From contig JARGFW010000016.1 in the NCBI GenBank assembly GCA_029211085.1, positions 1-42,818 of the forward strand: a stretch of 42,818 nucleotides of DNA. The letters are read 5' to 3'. Within the stretch, counting starts at the first letter, position 1; the number at the start of each line of letters is the position of its first letter. The notes under the pieces are model-generated. The model did no database searches. It was not told the origin of the DNA and saw nothing but the letters and a program-made list of their open reading frames with translations. Below, piece after piece: positions 31,529 to 40,097 of this stretch. The position numbers and the translations under genes are program-made. The stretch comes from Deferrisomatales bacterium (lineage in GTDB: Bacteria; Desulfobacterota; Deferrisomatia; Deferrisomatales; JARGFW01).

Positions 31529-34021
31529 ATGAAGGCTGTCTTGATGGCCGGGGGGTTCGGTACGCGCATCCAGCCCCTGACCCAGTCGGTGCCCAAACCG
31601 ATGGTGCCCCTGGTCAACCGCCCGATGATGGAGCACATCGTGGTGTGGCTTCGGGAGGCGGGCATCACCGAGATCGTGGTGTTGCTCTACTACATGCCGG
31701 AGGTCATCCAGGAGTACTTCGGAGACGGTTCCCGGTTCGGGGTGAACCTCACCTACGTGTTGCCCGACGACGATTACGGAACCGCAGGGGCGGTGAAGTG
31801 CGCCGAGAGGCACCTGGACTCCACGTTCCTGTTGTGCTCCGGGGACGTGGTCACCGACTTCGACCTGGCAGCCATCCTGGCGTTTCACCGGACGCGGCAC
31901 GCGCCGGTGACGATCACTCTCACCAGCGTGCCCGATCCCCTGCAGTTCGGGGTGGTGATCACCGACGCCGAGGGCCGTATCCTGCGCTTCCTGGAGAAGC
32001 CCGGCTGGGGGGAGGTGTTCAGCGACACGGTCAACACCGGCATCTACGTGTTGGAGCCGGAGGTGTTCCAGCGCATCCCTCCAGGGAGGGCGTTCGATTT
32101 CTCCAAAGACCTGTTCCCCACCTACCTGCGGGACGACGTCGCGATCTACGGATGCAAGGCCGAGGGATACTGGCGTGACGTGGGGGACACCGACTCCTAT
32201 CGAGAGGCGCTGCGCGATCTGCTGGCCGGGAAGGTCTCCCTGGGGTTCCCCGGAACGCGGCACGCGACAGAAGACGGCACCCTGTGGGTGGAGCCGGGGG
32301 CAGCGCCCCTGCCCGCGGACCTGACCGTGCAGGGTTGTGCCGTGGTGGGTTCCGGTGCGCGGTTGGGCCCCGGCGTGGTGCTCGACCACGCGGTGATCGG
32401 TCCCGGGGCGCGGGTGGGGGCGGGGGCTCACCTCTCCCAGACGACCCTGTGGTCGGGGGTTGAGGTCGGGGCCGGCGCGGTGCTCCACAACGTGGTGCTG
32501 TGTGACGGCGTGCAGGTGGGCGACGGCGTGCGCATGGAAAAGGGAGCGGTGGTGGCCGAGGGCACCGAGGTCGGCGACCGGGCCCGGTTCGAGAAGGATC
32601 TGCTGGTGTGGCCCGACAAGAGGGTGGAGGCCGACAGCGTGCTGTCCGCCAATCTGGTGTGGGGCGACAAGTGGAAGAAGTCCGTGTTCGAGGGGGGGGC
32701 GGTGCACGGCCGCACCAATGTGGAACTGTCCCCGGAGTTCTCGGCCAAGCTCGGGGCGGCCCTGGGCTCGACCCTGCCCCGGGACAGCCACATCCTGGTG
32801 GGCCGGGACTACCTCAAGGCCAGCCGCATGCTCAAACGGGCGTTTCTCGGGGGCATCCTGTCCACCGGGGTCAACGTGCATGACGTAAAGATGCTGCCGG
32901 TGCCGGTGATGCGCTACAAACTCACCAGCTTCGGCGAGGTGGCCGGGGTGTACTTCCAACAAAGCCCCACCGAGAGCCGGGGCGCCCAGGTGGTGTTCTA
33001 CGACGGTGACGGCAACGTCATCGACAGCGGTCTCGAGAAGGCCATCGAGCGGCTGTTCTTCAAGGAGAACTTCCGGCGTGTGGACCACTCCGAGGTCGGC
33101 GCCATCCAGGAACTGCAGGCCACCACCCAGTTCTACCGGGAGGGATATCTAAGGGCCCTGGACGTGCTAGCCCTGCAGGGGCGTCGCTACCGGGTCGTGT
33201 TGGACCTGGGCAACGGCACCACCGGCGAGTACCTGCCGCCGCTGCTCAATACGTTGGGCTGCGAGACCGTGGTGCTCAACACGTACCCGGACGAGCGGCG
33301 CCTGATGCGGCGCATGCACGAGACCCGCGACGCCCTGCAGCGGGTGTCCCAGATCGTCTCCGCCCTGAACGCCGACGTGGGGTTCTACCTCACCCCGGGG
33401 GGGCAGAACCTCTACGTGGTCGACGACCGGGGAAGGGTCTTCTCCGGCCACGACACCCTGCTGTGCACCCTCAAGCTCCTGGCCGCGGCCAAACCCCTGG
33501 GGGCCCGGGTGTTCCTGCCGGTCACGGCGCCCCATGCCCTGGAGCGAGTGGAGCCATCCCTGCGCATCACCCGGGGCAAGAGCAGTGGGTTGAAGACCTC
33601 GGCGATGCACGATATGGACCTGATCGCCGAGGCCGACGGCAAGTACGCCTATCCGGTATTTCTACACGGGGCAGACGCCATGTTCGCGGCGGCGAAACTG
33701 CTGGAACTGCTGGCCCGTCAGGAGTGCCCGTTGGGGGAGGTGTACGACGGCCTGCCCGCGTTCGCCTATCGCCGCCGCCAGCTGGCCTGCGCGGTAGAAC
33801 GCAAGGGTTTGGCCATGCGCCGCATGAGTGAGGACAGTGTCGACAAGGAGGCGAGTTTCATCGACGGCGTGCAGGTGGAGATCGAAGGGTGTTCGGTGTT
33901 GCTGCTCCCGGACCCCCACGGCCCCCTGTTGCACCTGGTGGTGGAGGGACCGGAGCCAGCCGTGGTGAATGGCTTGGCGGCCACATACGAGGCCAAGGTG
34001 CAACTCTGGATCGGGAGTTGA
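31529..34021 (+). CDS. Nucleotidyltransferase / phosphohexomutase fusion, mutase part degenerate
   Basis: An 830-residue three-part protein. Residues 1-235 form a sugar-1-phosphate nucleotidyltransferase (LMAGGFGTRIQPLTQSVPKP, then PLVNRPMMEHIV), mannose- or glucose-type. Residues about 250-370 are a left-handed beta-helix of hexapeptide repeats. Residues about 385-830 have the phosphoglucomutase/phosphomannomutase layout. In the last part the usual active-site serine loop TASHNP reads FQQSPTE and the metal loop DGDGDR reads TPGGQN, so mutase activity is doubtful. Such fusions occur in several phyla and supply precursors for surface polysaccharide. ATG 31529 has GGAGG 8 bases upstream; an in-frame ATG at 31502 would add nine residues. 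Confidence 0.85.
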   Translation: MKAVLMAGGFGTRIQPLTQSVPKPMVPLVNRPMMEHIVVWLREAGITEIVVLLYYMPEVIQEYFGDGSRFGVNLTYVLPDDDYGTAGAVKCAERHLDSTFLLCSGDVVTDFDLAAILAFHRTRHAPVTITLTSVPDPLQFGVVITDAEGRILRFLEKPGWGEVFSDTVNTGIYVLEPEVFQRIPPGRAFDFSKDLFPTYLRDDVAIYGCKAEGYWRDVGDTDSYREALRDLLAGKVSLGFPGTRHATEDGTLWVEPGAAPLPADLTVQGCAVVGSGARLGPGVVLDHAVIGPGARVGAGAHLSQTTLWSGVEVGAGAVLHNVVLCDGVQVGDGVRMEKGAVVAEGTEVGDRARFEKDLLVWPDKRVEADSVLSANLVWGDKWKKSVFEGGAVHGRTNVELSPEFSAKLGAALGSTLPRDSHILVGRDYLKASRMLKRAFLGGILSTGVNVHDVKMLPVPVMRYKLTSFGEVAGVYFQQSPTESRGAQVVFYDGDGNVIDSGLEKAIERLFFKENFRRVDHSEVGAIQELQATTQFYREGYLRALDVLALQGRRYRVVLDLGNGTTGEYLPPLLNTLGCETVVLNTYPDERRLMRRMHETRDALQRVSQIVSALNADVGFYLTPGGQNLYVVDDRGRVFSGHDTLLCTLKLLAAAKPLGARVFLPVTAPHALERVEPSLRITRGKSSGLKTSAMHDMDLIAEADGKYAYPVFLHGADAMFAAAKLLELLARQECPLGEVYDGLPAFAYRRRQLACAVERKGLAMRRMSEDSVDKEASFIDGVQVEIEGCSVLLLPDPHGPLLHLVVEGPEPAVVNGLAATYEAKVQLWIGS

Positions 34022-34042
34022 TGCCGCGATCGAAGTGTTGGC

Positions 34043-34240
34043 GTGGCTGTTGAACGCCGGAGAGCCGTGAAACCCTGGCTGGCCGTGCTGGCCATGGGCC
34101 TCGCGGGCATGGGGATCGGCGTGTCCCTGGTCGGAGCCGACCGGTCGTCGCCGTGGCTGGAAGACTGGGCGGGGCCGGCACTCACGGTCGCCGGGGCGGT
34201 GCTGTGGGTCGTGGTGCGCTGGCGGGCCAAGGGCGATTGA
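34043..34240 (+). CDS. Small membrane protein, unknown function
   Basis: A protein of up to 65 residues with two predicted membrane helices (PWLAVLAMGLAGMGIGVSLV and ALTVAGAVLWVVVRW). It starts 21 bases after the nucleotidyltransferase stop. The GTG at 34043 has a poor ribosome site; a second GTG at 34067, preceded by GGAGAG, may be the true start and would give 57 residues. Two hydrophobic segments and position make it a plausible gene, but no family is recognised. Confidence 0.5.
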   Translation: MAVERRRAVKPWLAVLAMGLAGMGIGVSLVGADRSSPWLEDWAGPALTVAGAVLWVVVRWRAKGD

Positions 34241-34308
34241 GCACGCCACGCCAGCCTTCCGCGGCTTGATGGGGGGTGGGGTGGGTGCCACAGGCGAGCG
34301 CAAAGAGA

Positions 34309-34334
34309 GGCCCGCGCTGCAACGCAGGCGGGCC
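34309..34334 (+). terminator. Hairpin terminator candidate
   Basis: GGCCCGC (34309-34315) pairs with GCGGGCC (34328-34334), and the stem continues inward with CTGC-AAC-GCAG after a one-base bulge, giving an 11-bp stem. It lies 69 bases after the small membrane protein gene. There is no T-run. Confidence 0.4.
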
Positions 34335-34436
34335 ATGAAGCGAGCAACTACCCTGTGGACCCGAGGGCATCCCGCGAAGTTGGGTCCGGGTTGCGGCGCG
34401 TCGCCCGGGCGTTGGGGGGCCGCCTCCCGGCTAAGG

Positions 34437-34865
34437 TCATGCCTCGGCGCTTTGGATGATCTCGTCGACTTTCTGTTCCAGCCTCTTGGACGGCGCCACC
34501 AGCACCCGTGTGCCGGCGACCTCCGCGTCGAAGCGCGGGTCGGACTCGCTGGCCACATAGGCCTCACGGATCTCGTCAACGATGCGCGTCATTCGAGCCG
34601 GTGTGATCCCCTTCTCGTCTGCGAAGCTCTTGAGGTTCTTGACCTGGTTGTCCTCGATCCAGGCCAACCCGAACCGCTTCGGGGGTTTCCCGATGAACAC
34701 CCAACTGCGCTGGGCGCCGGGAACCACCTCCAGGTTGTCGTTGGCCTGCCGAGCCAGTTCCTCCAGTTCGCTGTTCATCGCTGCCAGACGCTGCGCGGCC
34801 GGACTTGCCGCGTCGAGGGGTGGGCGATCCTTCTGGCCGCTGAACATCTTGTTGAAGAAGCCCAT
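34437..34865 (-). CDS. Conserved soluble protein of unknown function
   Basis: A 142-residue hydrophilic protein. The N-terminus MGFFNKMFSGQKDRP resembles short amphipathic membrane-targeting leaders; a helix follows (AQRLAAMNSELEELARQAND); then an alpha/beta region (SWVFIGKPPKRFGLAWIEDNQVKNL) and a C-terminal helix. No catalytic motif is visible. The ATG at 34865 has a strong AAAGGAGG, so the gene is real. It stands alone, divergent from the fumarase gene. Confidence 0.7.
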   Translation of the reverse strand: MGFFNKMFSGQKDRPPLDAASPAAQRLAAMNSELEELARQANDNLEVVPGAQRSWVFIGKPPKRFGLAWIEDNQVKNLKSFADEKGITPARMTRIVDEIREAYVASESDPRFDAEVAGTRVLVAPSKRLEQKVDEIIQSAEA

Positions 34866-35054
34866 GCTCTGCCTCCTTTCCGCCCGGGGCTTCCCGGTAT
34901 CCTAGCGGATGGGGGGAAAAGTGCAAGTGGTGTGGGGAAACTTATGTTTGACATTTCCCGCACCGCTTCTGCAGAGCGTTGCTCTTTCTCCCTGTTTCGG
35001 TACCCTGCAACGGGAAAGCGGTTCCCCTTTTTCAGTGTTGAGCGAGGAGCGACG

Positions 35055-36455
35055 ATGGGGTTTCGGGTGGAGGTGGATACCCTGGGCGAGGTGCAGGTGC
35101 CGGGGGAGGCCCTGTGGGGGGCGCAGACCCAACGTGCACTGGGCAACGGCGTGGGGGTGGGTCGCCTGCCGCTGCCTTTGGTGCGGGCCCTGGTGCAGGT
35201 GAAGCGTGCCGCGGCGCGGGTGAACGCATGCCTGGGGCTGATCCCCCAGGACATCGCGGACGCTGTCGTCGGCGCCGCCGACGAGGTGCTCGGCGGGCGC
35301 TGGGCGGACCAGTTTCCCCTCTCCCCGTTCCAGACCGGTTCGGGAACCTCCACCAACATGAACGTCAACGAAGTGCTCGCCAACCGCGCCAGTGAGCTGC
35401 TGGGCGGCCGGCGCGGGGACAAAGAGCGGGTACATCCCAACGACCATGTGAACCGCTGCCAGTCCTCCAACGACGCGTTTCCCACCGCCGTGCACCTGGC
35501 CATGGCGTTGGAACTGCGGGAGCGGGTGGAGGTCGCGGCGAAGTCCCTGGCGGCTTTGTTGGAAGACAAGGCCGCCGGGTTCGCCGATGTGGTCAAACTG
35601 GGCCGTACCCACCTGATGGACGCCCTGCCGGTGACGGTGGGGCAGGAGTTCGGCGCCTACGCCCACGCCGTGTCCCGCGGGGCCCGGCAGCTGGTGGTCG
35701 CCCGCAAGGCCTTGTGTGAGATGCCCCTGGGGGGTACCGCGGTGGGCACCGGGATGAACGCCCACCCGGAGTTCGCCGCCCGGGTGATCGCAGCACTCGC
35801 CGAAGACACCGGACTGCCCCTGGTGCGCGCCGGCAACCCGTTCGAAGCCCTGAGCACGCGCGCTGCGGCGCTGGCAGCCAGCGCTGCATGCCGCGAGGTG
35901 GCGGTGGTCCTGGCAAAGGTGGCCAACGATCTGCGCTGGATGGCCTCGGGGCCCGACGGTGGGCTAGGGGAGTTGCGGCTGCCGGCGCTGCAGCCCGGCT
36001 CTTCGATCATGCCCGGCAAGGTGAATCCGGTGGTGCCCGAAGCCGTGCTGCAGGCCGCCGCCCAGGTGGTGGCCAATGACTTGGCTGTCACCCAGGGGGC
36101 GCTGGGGGGGGTGCTGGAACTCAACCTCATGATGCCCCTGATCGCCCGCAACCTCCTGGAACAGGCCGAGTTGCTGGACGGAGCGTGCCGGTTGATGGCG
36201 GAACGCTGCGTAGCGGGGATCGAGGTGGATCGCGAGCGCTGCCTCGCCCTGGTGGAACGCAGCCTGGCCCTGGTCACTCCCCTGGCCCGCTCCCTGGGCT
36301 ATGATGTGGCAGCCCGGGTCGCCAAGGAGGCTCAACGTCGCGGGGTGCCACTGCTGCAAGTGGCCACGGAGATGGGGGTGGCGCCGGAGGCGGAGCTGCG
36401 CCGGCTCCTCGACCCTACCACCATGCTCGGCGCCGCGGCGTCGGATCTCGGTTGA
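35055..36455 (+). CDS. fumC: Class II fumarate hydratase
   Basis: A 466-residue iron-independent fumarase, interconverting fumarate and malate in the citric acid cycle. Family motifs are FQTGSGTSTNMNVNEV, HPNDHVNRCQSSNDAFPTAVH, KLGRTHLMDALPVTVGQEF and the signature GSSIMPGKVNPVVPE with the catalytic serine. The usual 'NxSQSSND' reads NRCQSSND. Length is normal. ATG 35055 follows GCGAGGAGCG. A TTGACA box (34948-34953) about 100 bases upstream is a perfect -35 element, but no good -10 follows it; TTGCTC-N16-TACCCT (34979-35006) is an alternative. The next frame begins right at its stop. Confidence 0.92.
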   Translation: MGFRVEVDTLGEVQVPGEALWGAQTQRALGNGVGVGRLPLPLVRALVQVKRAAARVNACLGLIPQDIADAVVGAADEVLGGRWADQFPLSPFQTGSGTSTNMNVNEVLANRASELLGGRRGDKERVHPNDHVNRCQSSNDAFPTAVHLAMALELRERVEVAAKSLAALLEDKAAGFADVVKLGRTHLMDALPVTVGQEFGAYAHAVSRGARQLVVARKALCEMPLGGTAVGTGMNAHPEFAARVIAALAEDTGLPLVRAGNPFEALSTRAAALAASAACREVAVVLAKVANDLRWMASGPDGGLGELRLPALQPGSSIMPGKVNPVVPEAVLQAAAQVVANDLAVTQGALGGVLELNLMMPLIARNLLEQAELLDGACRLMAERCVAGIEVDRERCLALVERSLALVTPLARSLGYDVAARVAKEAQRRGVPLLQVATEMGVAPEAELRRLLDPTTMLGAAASDLG

Positions 36456-36556
36456 CAGCCGAAGCTTCGGCGCCTGCAGTGCACTCGCCCGCCGCTGGCC
36501 GCCCCGGGGTTGGGCGCCCTTCCCGGCGGCGACCCGTCCCACAAGAAACGGAGACC

Positions 36557-38209
36557 GTGTTGCCCACTGTACTGCTCATCCTGTTCCTGCTCGCGGCCGG
36601 ACCCTCCCTGGCACTGCCGTCCGCTGCCCCGGAGGCGGTGCATCGCGGCAACCTCAGCCTGGCCTGGGATGCCCACGATTCGGGGTTGTGTGGCGAGGCC
36701 CTCGCCTATCTGGGGGAGATCCCCGCCGAGTCTCCCCTTGCCCCCCGTGCGGCATGGTTGCGGGCCGAGTGTTGGTACGATCTGGGAGAGTACTCCCGGG
36801 CCGCAGAAGCCTTGGTCGCCCCGGAGGCTGCCGGCGCCGAGGGCCGCGAAGAGTTTCTTCTCGATATCTACTGGGACCAGGTGTGGGAGGCCACCGGCCG
36901 CGAGGCCTACGGGGAGGCGTTACAGGTCCTTGCCGAGGCCCACAGGGCCTTGCCCGGAGACCCGGACCTGGCGGTACTGTCTGCGGTCACCCGCTACCGC
37001 CAGCAGGTGGCTGAGGGGCTCGCAGGGGAGGGTGTGGCGGTAGGCGCGGTGCAGTTCCTCCCCCGGGGGGAACAACCCGGGGAGGCCGGGTGGGTGCGGG
37101 CCTATCCCTGGCGCGGAGAAGGGGATTGGGTGCCACAGACCACGGTAGAGGAGTGGATGCCCTCCGTCGCGGCCCGAGCGCAGAGCCAGGGGCGAGATCT
37201 CTGGGTGCGGTTGCCGGTGCAGGCGTTGGCCGAGGAGGTTGCCGGTGCAGCCGCCGGTGCCGGCCTGGCGTTGCGCGGAGAGGCGTGGGGCTGGTCGGTC
37301 GGTCGTGCCGGCGAGTGGGTTCCCCTGTACCGGGAGGAGTGGCAGTTCCGCGGCGCGGTGGAGGGGCTTGGGGCCCGGGGAGCGGCGCGCTTCGCGCTTC
37401 GCCAGACGGCGCAGACCCTCGCTGACCAGGTGGACCTGGTGGCGTGGCTGGCAGATCACCGGGGGCCCCTGAGCGTATCGCGGGGGCCGGAGGGCCTGTG
37501 TCTGCGACACCCGGAATCCGGGCGTGGATTCACTCTGGATCCCCAGCGCTGGGCGGGTGCGTTCCAGGGCGACGCGGAGGGCTGGCAGACGTTCTGGCGC
37601 GAGCTGACCACCGAGCTGGGCCGCCCGGCGCGGCCGTACCGCTGTTTTTGCGGTCGCCCGGTGGTGCTGCGGGAGGTGTTGATGGCAGACGCCGGGCAGT
37701 TGTTGGTGGTGGGAAGGGAGGGGGATATCTCCGTCGTGGTGGCGGCGCTCTGCCCCGAACACCTGCGCTACGTGGACCCCGAGCTGGCGCTCGAATGGGG
37801 AGTGTCACCCGGGGAGCTGGCCGATCGCGCCGGCTCCGACGCCCGGGACAACCCCTGGCAGTTGATGTTCGGTCGGGGTGAGGTGGAGGGGGTTCCGTAC
37901 CTGTTCCTGGAAGGGGAGGGGGTGTCTTCTCTGGCACGGGCCCCCGAGTTGCTGCTGGGTGCGCTGGAGAGGGCCGATGGCTATGGGGTGCGGGGTGCCG
38001 CGGTGCGGGTGTTCGCCGCCACCGGTTCCACCCTGGTGGTCGCCCGTACCGACGCACCGGAGGGCGTACCCCGCTTGGCCGCGGCCCGATTGCTGCTGGA
38101 GCAGGCTCGGCACGGAGCGGTGGCGGCGGGGACGCGCTTGGAGTACCGGGCCACCCTGCGGTTGCCGGCAACGCCCCAGGGAACCTTCCAACTCACACCG
38201 GTGGAATGA
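36557..38209 (+). CDS. Exported protein of unknown function
   Basis: About 550 residues. The start is taken as GTG 36557 (or TTG 36560) after CGGAGA; a longer frame from TTG 36452 exists but lacks a ribosome site. The signal peptide is LPTVLLILFLLAAGPSLALP. A helical, TPR-like region follows (GEALAYLGEIPAESPLAPRA, DLGEYSRAAEALV; about 25-130). The middle and C-terminal parts have no known motif; one segment has CFCGRPV and a later ALCPEHL, which could make a metal site. The stop overlaps the next ATG, so the two unknown genes are translationally coupled. Confidence 0.65.
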   Translation: MLPTVLLILFLLAAGPSLALPSAAPEAVHRGNLSLAWDAHDSGLCGEALAYLGEIPAESPLAPRAAWLRAECWYDLGEYSRAAEALVAPEAAGAEGREEFLLDIYWDQVWEATGREAYGEALQVLAEAHRALPGDPDLAVLSAVTRYRQQVAEGLAGEGVAVGAVQFLPRGEQPGEAGWVRAYPWRGEGDWVPQTTVEEWMPSVAARAQSQGRDLWVRLPVQALAEEVAGAAAGAGLALRGEAWGWSVGRAGEWVPLYREEWQFRGAVEGLGARGAARFALRQTAQTLADQVDLVAWLADHRGPLSVSRGPEGLCLRHPESGRGFTLDPQRWAGAFQGDAEGWQTFWRELTTELGRPARPYRCFCGRPVVLREVLMADAGQLLVVGREGDISVVVAALCPEHLRYVDPELALEWGVSPGELADRAGSDARDNPWQLMFGRGEVEGVPYLFLEGEGVSSLARAPELLLGALERADGYGVRGAAVRVFAATGSTLVVARTDAPEGVPRLAAARLLLEQARHGAVAAGTRLEYRATLRLPATPQGTFQLTPVE

Positions 38210-38727
38210 GCGCCGTGCCGCGCAGTCTGTTCGCCTGGACCGTGGATACCGACCCCGAACGCACCCGCGCTCTGTATCGGACCATGCAGCAGGGGGCGGC
38301 GGCGCGCTGCGGCTGCGTGGACTGCCGCAACTTCTCCCGAGCTCGCCCGGAGCACTTTCCCCCGTCGTTCGGCGCCCTGCTCGAGTCCCTCGCCGTCGAA
38401 CCGCACAAGGAGGCTGCGGTGTCCCTGGTAGCCCCGCTGGAGGGCCGCCGCAGCCTGTACTCCGGCAGCTACCTGTTTTGCGGCGCCATTCTCACGGGGC
38501 GCCCCCACCGCGGGTTTCCCTTCCTCACGGAGCGCGTGGACGTGTTCGAACAGATCCACCCCGAGGCTCACGTGGCTCTGCGCCCCGGCGTCCACCCCGA
38601 TCTCCCCTGGGCCGGCGTGGCCTGCGTGCGGCTCGAGTTCCTGGTCGTCCTCCCCTGGGTACTGGCGAGCGAGCGGCAACACGCCATCGACCTGGACCGC
38701 GCTGTTCGCGACGACCCCCCGTCCTGA
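38206..38727 (+). CDS. Unknown protein coupled to the preceding gene
   Basis: A 173-residue soluble protein starting within the stop of the previous gene (ATGA). The N-terminal part carries CGCVDC (about residues 35-40) followed by RNFSRARPEHFPPSF, a possible metal or FeS site. The rest is mixed alpha/beta with several conserved-looking turns (HPEAHVALRPGVHPDL). I do not recognise the family. Function may be shared with the exported protein upstream, although this one has no signal peptide. Confidence 0.65.
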   Translation: MSAVPRSLFAWTVDTDPERTRALYRTMQQGAAARCGCVDCRNFSRARPEHFPPSFGALLESLAVEPHKEAAVSLVAPLEGRRSLYSGSYLFCGAILTGRPHRGFPFLTERVDVFEQIHPEAHVALRPGVHPDLPWAGVACVRLEFLVVLPWVLASERQHAIDLDRAVRDDPPS

Positions 38728-39151
38728 CCTGCCCCCCGCGGATACCGGATCCGGGATTCAGAACGGAGCTCCCGAATCTCTCGGTGCGTCTTCGCACCCA
38801 CTGCGGGACGCACGGGGGATTCCGTAAACGGATACCTGACGGATGGGGCGCAGGAGGATCTCCCGAGGCGCAACCCGCTGCAGATTGCGTCGTGCCGCTG
38901 CCCCTAACCGAGTCGGATCAAAATACGTTTACACCAAGGTGATTCCCCGACGTCGGTGAGATGGAATGCACTCCCCTTTGGGCGGAAACCCTTCCCGCAG
39001 GAAGTCACGGTGCAGTCCAAACTCGCTGCAATTCCGATAGGTAATGACGGTTTCGCACGACTACCCGGGGGGGCGTTTACCATGGGCGCCAAGGAGGGGA
39101 GGGGGGCGTGGACGTTGCTTTCCGCGAACGTTCATTTTCGGCAAATATTGT

Positions 39152-39180
39152 TTGACGAAAAAATCTAAACGATGTTATAC
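39152..39180 (+). promoter_or_regulatory. Promoter of the liv-acyl-CoA ligase operon
   Basis: TTGACG (39152-39157), exactly 17 bases, then TTATAC (39175-39180): near-consensus sigma-70 boxes in a locally AT-rich stretch. Transcription should start near 39187, leaving a leader of about 140 nt before livG. Confidence 0.7.
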
Positions 39181-39238
39181 CTGCGCGACAACTGGCCGCC
39201 GGCAACAGGCTTCGGCAGCCGACCAAGGACGAATCGCT

Positions 39239-39252
39239 TTACGTAAACGTTA
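39239..39252. promoter_or_regulatory. Possible operator with paired ACGT cores
   Basis: TTACGT-AA-ACGTTA, an inverted repeat (5 of 6 arm positions) about 50 bases downstream of the predicted transcription start. It resembles the TTTACGT-N2-ACGTAAA palindromes I recall for MerR-family LiuR-type regulators of acyl-CoA and branched-chain catabolism. That comparison is from memory and needs checking. Confidence 0.4.
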
Positions 39253-39329
39253 CGCAAGCGGCAATCCACAGGAGCCGGCTCCCCGGTGCACGGCCTCCCT
39301 CCCACCGGCAAGGCGATAGTGTCGAGAAC

Positions 39330-40091
39330 ATGCAAACACTCACGGTAAAAGACGTCACCCTGACCTTCGGCGGCCTCAACGCCCTGACCAACGTCAACAT
39401 GGCGATCGAGCCGGGGCTGATCACCTCGATCATCGGACCCAACGGCGCCGGCAAGACGAGCATGCTGAACTGCATCTCCGGGTTCTACCACCCCACCAGC
39501 GGTGAGATTCACTACGGGGAGACCCGCCTGAGCCACGCGTCGCCCCACGCCGTGTCGAACATGGGCATCGCCCGGGCGTTCCAGAACATCGAGCTGTTCA
39601 AAGGCATGACCGTCCTGGACAACTTGCTCCTGGCCCGCCACAAGCACCTGGACTACAGCTTCCTTGGTGCCGTGTTTTTCAGCCCCAAGACCTCCCGGGT
39701 GGAAGCGGAGAACCGTGGCTACGTGGAAGACGTCATCGATTTCATGGAACTGGAACCCTACCGCAAACAGACCGTGGGCAACCTGGCGTACGGCGTGCAG
39801 AAGCGGGTCGAGGTGGCCCGGGCCCTGACCCTGGGGCCGGAGCTGCTGCTCCTGGATGAACCGATGGCGGGCATGAACATCGAGGAAAAAGAGGATATGG
39901 TGCGCTTCACCATGGACATCCAGAAGGAGCGCAATACCACGGTGGTCCTGGTGGAGCACGACCTGGGGGTGGTGATGGACATCTCGGACCGCATTTACGT
40001 ACTGGATTTCGGTGAGCTGATCGGTTCGGGTACGCCAGAGGAAGTAGCCAGGAACGAGCGCGTCATCGAAGCCTATATCGGGGAAGAGTAG
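39330..40091 (+). CDS. livG: Liv-type ABC transporter ATP-binding protein
   Basis: A 253-residue ATPase of the branched-chain amino acid (HAAT) uptake family. The Walker A is GPNGAGKTSML (about residue 35), the Q-loop region is IARAFQNIELF, the signature is LAYGVQKRVEVARAL (variant of LSGGQ), and the Walker B is LLLLDEPMAGMN, with the switch histidine in VEHDLGVV. The first gene of the operon; the acyl-CoA ligase starts 6 bases after its stop. The substrate is probably a carboxylate that is activated by the adjacent ligase rather than a free amino acid. Confidence 0.9.
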   Translation: MQTLTVKDVTLTFGGLNALTNVNMAIEPGLITSIIGPNGAGKTSMLNCISGFYHPTSGEIHYGETRLSHASPHAVSNMGIARAFQNIELFKGMTVLDNLLLARHKHLDYSFLGAVFFSPKTSRVEAENRGYVEDVIDFMELEPYRKQTVGNLAYGVQKRVEVARALTLGPELLLLDEPMAGMNIEEKEDMVRFTMDIQKERNTTVVLVEHDLGVVMDISDRIYVLDFGELIGSGTPEEVARNERVIEAYIGEE

Positions 40092-40097
40092 AGAGCC

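Larger units (their letters stand above)
38728..39329. other. 600-base intergenic region upstream of livG
   Basis: No convincing gene. The left side has a 10-bp palindrome CCGGATCCGG (38745-38754) and a short GGTGCG/CGCACC hairpin (38783-38798) that may end the upstream transcript. The right side, from about 39120, turns AT-rich and contains a good promoter and an ACGT-type palindrome listed separately. A 70-codon plus-strand frame (38956-39168) has no ribosome site or motif and is not called. Confidence 0.5.

Noticed and set aside
30880-31668. Long N-terminal extension of the GGDEF protein
   Set aside because: It would run antisense through the receiver-domain gene and its promoter. The start MPPSP at 30879 with a promoter just upstream is more sensible.
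34266-35054. 263-codon N-terminal extension of fumarase
   Set aside because: Class II fumarases are about 460 residues and begin like MGFRVEVDTLGEVQVP. The extension overlaps an opposite-strand gene with its own strong ribosome site.
38956-39168. 70-codon plus-strand frame in the region before livG
   Set aside because: No ribosome site, no motif, and it overlaps the operon promoter.
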